A stretch of 64,000 bases of DNA from Ichthyophthirius multifiliis (taxonomy: Eukaryota > Ciliophora > Oligohymenophorea > Hymenostomatida): positions 62,001 through 126,000 of the forward strand of contig NW_004085884.1 in the NCBI RefSeq assembly GCF_000220395.1, written 5' to 3'. Below are positions 61,808-64,000 of this stretch, piece after piece (positions within the stretch are counted from its first letter, which is position 1; each line of letters begins with the position of its first letter). The notes under the pieces were generated by a model. The model had not been told where the DNA came from. It saw only the letters and a program-made list of their open reading frames with translations, and searched no databases. The position numbers were made by a program, and so were the translations under genes.

Positions 61808-61809
<2 letters not shown>
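60908..61809 (-). CDS. Triple CCCH zinc finger RNA-binding protein
   Basis: Three tandem C-x8-C-x5-C-x3-H or C-x7-C-x5-C-x3-H fingers: CQNFLNGTCTKGDKCHFAH, CQPYQTNGFCPNQDSCQYAH and CFNFSKGKCLNGDKCRYAH. Each is preceded by the basic KTRLC/KTKLC/KTSLC-type lead-in seen in tristetraprolin fingers, and each is followed by a Glu-Leu pair. The Asn/Gln-rich flanks (MSSSGYVENYNNFNQKNN, then an Asn run) and a Met/Gln-rich C-terminus ending YYMPQNMQYGQ are low complexity. Five or so short introns; two split finger regions. Proteins of this type bind AU-rich mRNA elements and control decay. Confident domain call, target unknown. Confidence 0.92.
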
Positions 61810-61846
<37 letters not shown>

Positions 61847-62761
61847 CTAAAAAAATATTATTTTTTTTTTTTTTTTTTTTAATTTAATTAATAATATATT
61901 AAAAATATTATAATTATTTTATTATATATTTAGAGAGATATTTTTTCCGCTTTTTTTGTACGATAAAAAGTTATGGGCCGAAATTAAATTTCTTTGTTAT
62001 TTTTATTATATATATTTCTTATATAAAAAATTATTCAATAATTTTTTATTAACACAATATTAATATTATATCAAACCACAATTTTATTTACAAATAAAAA
62101 ATATTAAAAAAAATATTATTAATTATTGATATTACCTATTAAATTATTTATATGAATTAAAGCACAAATTTTTATTTTTTATAAAAATTAATAAACTTAT
62201 AATAAATTTATGATTATTAAAAAATAAAACAAATATATTCTTCCTTAAATATTTTAAAATTTATTGACAAAAATTAAATATAAATATATGTTACGATTTA
62301 AAAATTATTATAAATATGAAAAATACTTCTTATTTTTTATTATTAATATTATTTATTAATTTTTTAAAAAATTATTATAGAATATTTATAAAATAAATCT
62401 TTATTTAAAATTAAATTATTTATTTTTAAAATTATAAAAATATTTTATAATTTTGTATATAAATACATTTTTTAAAAAAAATTAAATAAATAAAAAATAA
62501 TAAAAAAAAACAAAAAAATATACCTTTTTAAAATTTTTAAAAAAATTCTGATAAATAATATATAATTTTCTTTTTTTTTCTAAAATTCAGTTTTTTTTCT
62601 TTCATTTTTTTTATAATCTCTTTTTTATTTTAATTCAATAAAATTTGTTTACATTTCATATTTAAATAATTCGTAAAAAAATTAAAAAAAGACGATTTAA
62701 ACGCATGTAAAATTTTATTTTTTATAAAATTATTTGATATTAAAAATAAATAAATTATAAA
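61810..62761. other. AT-rich intergenic region with long poly-T runs
   Basis: Divergent promoter region. Poly-T at 61819-61847 and 61861-61880. A locally less AT-rich patch at 61946-61985 contains TTATGGGCCGAAA; one strand of it resembles the ACCCATAA element (as GCCCATAA), but no RNA follows. Confidence 0.5.
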
Positions 62762-63531
62762 ATGTCTTTTTTTTGATATTCTTAATAATTAATATAATAT
62801 ATACCTAAAGCGAAACTCATTAAGAAGAAACTCTTTAAGAAGAACTATCTTTATTAATAACATATGGCCCATTTTTAGGTTCATTTTTAGCCACAATATT
62901 TTCTGAATTTGGAGACAAAACATTTATAATTGCGGCAATTTTAGCAATGAAATATAGCCGATATTGGGTATTTTTAGGAAGTTATGGTGCTATGTTTTTC
63001 ATGACTTTTGTTTCTTGTTTTTTGGGTTAATTTATATTATATATATTGCCTGAATAATATATGAAATTCGGGGCTGCAATACTTTTTTTCATTTTCGGAG
63101 GAAAATCATTATATGATGTTTTAATTAAAAAACAAGAAGAAGATGATAATGAAGAAATAGAGAAAGAAATGGAAGAACTAAACTAAAAATTGACGTAAAA
63201 AACAAAAGATATAGAAGAAATTTAAACTTCTAACTAAAAAGTAAAAAATTAAGTTTTCGTAGTTGAAGGATATATAGTCGCTTCTTAAACTTTTCTTTAA
63301 ATTTTTTTAGGGGAATGGGGAGATAAATCCTAAATTACTACAATTGCTATGAGTGCTTCTTATGATCCTATTAGAGTCTTCGTAGGTTCAGTAATTGCAC
63401 ATGCTTTATGTTCAGCAACAGCAGTAACTGGAGGTAGGTATATTTCTTCTTTTGTATCAGAAAAATTACTTACTATTTTTGGAGGAATTGTATTTATATT
63501 TTTTGGAATATTCACCTTATATAATTTATGA
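62762..63531 (+). CDS. GDT1/TMEM165 family Ca2+/Mn2+ transporter (UPF0016), copy 2
   Basis: Same fold as the minus-strand copy at 56365-57051. First signature SEFGDKTFIIAAILAMKY, second GEWGDKSQITTIAMSASY, with GGRYISSFVSEKL near the end; six membrane spans. The cytosolic loop between the repeats is longer and acidic-coiled (KKQEEDDNEEIEKEMEELNQ). The N-terminus is in frame only if the T8 run 62767-62774 has one more T; that gives a signal peptide MSFFLIFLIINIIYT after the ATG at 62762. Without it, the first in-frame Met lies inside the mature protein. Probably a Golgi or contractile-vacuole/cortical store transporter; location inferred. Confidence 0.92.
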
Positions 63532-64000
63532 TATTTTTCCTCTTTTTTAGAATATTTCTATTTTTAAAAAAAATATGTTTTTATTTTTATCTGAATAAAA
63601 AAACAACAAAATAATAAATTTAATTTTTTCCTTTTTTTTAATTGTTTGTTATTAAAAGAACTTAATGTATTATTTTATTGAATAAATAAAATATGTATGA
63701 TATGTTTATTTATTAAATTAATATCTTTATATATATCAAATAAAAATATATAGTTTTAAATTTTAATTTTTTTATATATAATATATACTAAATTTAAAGT
63801 TTAATTATATTTTTTTATTACTTAATATAATTTTTTATTTTATATATATATAAAAAAACTACATAAAATATTTATTATGAAAAAAAAATTAATATGTATT
63901 TAAAATTATAGCAATAATAAACTCATTTCTTAGTTATATTTTTTTATAAAGCTACTTATTTTTAATTAATGTTTTTATAACCTGTTCCTATTTTCTAAAC
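63532..64000. other. AT-rich sequence to window end
   Basis: 3' flank of the GDT1 copy 2 gene; TA-rich, no further gene evident before the window edge. Confidence 0.5.

Noticed and set aside
61970-61979. Second ACCCATAA-like promoter element (GCCCATAA on the minus strand)
   Set aside because: First base differs and no structured or conserved RNA follows downstream.
1-64000. tRNA genes, CRISPR arrays and transposase genes
   Set aside because: Looked for T-loop motifs, regularly spaced repeats and DDE-type motifs on both strands; none was convincing.

Overview
The window reads as nuclear DNA of a ciliate. It is extremely AT-rich. Recognisable proteins stay open only if TAA and TAG are read as glutamine and TGA is the sole stop. 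Genes are broken by short AT-rich GT..AG introns (about 32 to 160 nt, one of 447 nt). Code, composition and intron style point to an oligohymenophorean; an Ichthyophthirius- or Tetrahymena-like hymenostome is the best guess, but this is inference. With only TGA as stop, open frames of 100 to 200 codons arise by chance, so calls rest on motifs and phase-consistent splicing rather than ORF length.

Layout. 0-10 kb: ArfGAP (+), a coiled-coil protein (-), COP9 signalosome subunit 5 (+), a Gln-rich protein (+), a Ser/Thr kinase (+) and a TPR protein (+). 10-16 kb: a SAMHD1-type HD phosphohydrolase (-), an unresolved coding stretch (+) and mitochondrial adrenodoxin reductase (-). 16-23 kb: a multi-pass membrane protein, a Cys-motif protein and a multi-PHD chromatin reader, all +. 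23-27 kb: a pseudokinase-like gene and an Asn/Gln-rich protein (-). 27-31.6 kb: gene-poor DNA with a 118-bp tandem array. A U8-like box C/D snoRNA (-) follows at 31.6-31.7 kb, with a small-RNA-type upstream element. 32-45 kb: a Glu/Lys-rich protein (+), a LITAF-domain protein (-), a membrane hybrid histidine kinase whose phosphoacceptor His is Gln (-), and two coiled-coil proteins (-). 45-51 kb: a NT5DC-type HAD nucleotidase (+), a coiled-coil protein (+), a J-like membrane protein (+) and a GPR180/TMEM145-like receptor (-). 51-58 kb: poorly resolved minus-strand genes, a (CCCCT)7 tract and a GDT1 transporter (-). 58-64 kb: a small two-helix membrane protein, a RAP-domain protein and a triple CCCH zinc finger protein (all -), then a second GDT1 paralogue (+).

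The genes look like independent eukaryotic transcription units. Themes are membrane traffic (ArfGAP, LITAF), ubiquitin-like turnover (CSN5), mitochondrial function (adrenodoxin reductase, RAP, possibly the J-like and two-helix proteins), signalling (three kinase-fold genes, the receptor-like protein) and Ca/Mn transport (two GDT1). No prokaryotic elements, CRISPR arrays or transposase genes were recognised.

At about ten places a good coding frame continues only if one base is added to an A or T run. This is most simply a homopolymer under-call in the assembly, but expressed slippage is not excluded. Exact exon ends are given only where splice phase could be followed by eye.
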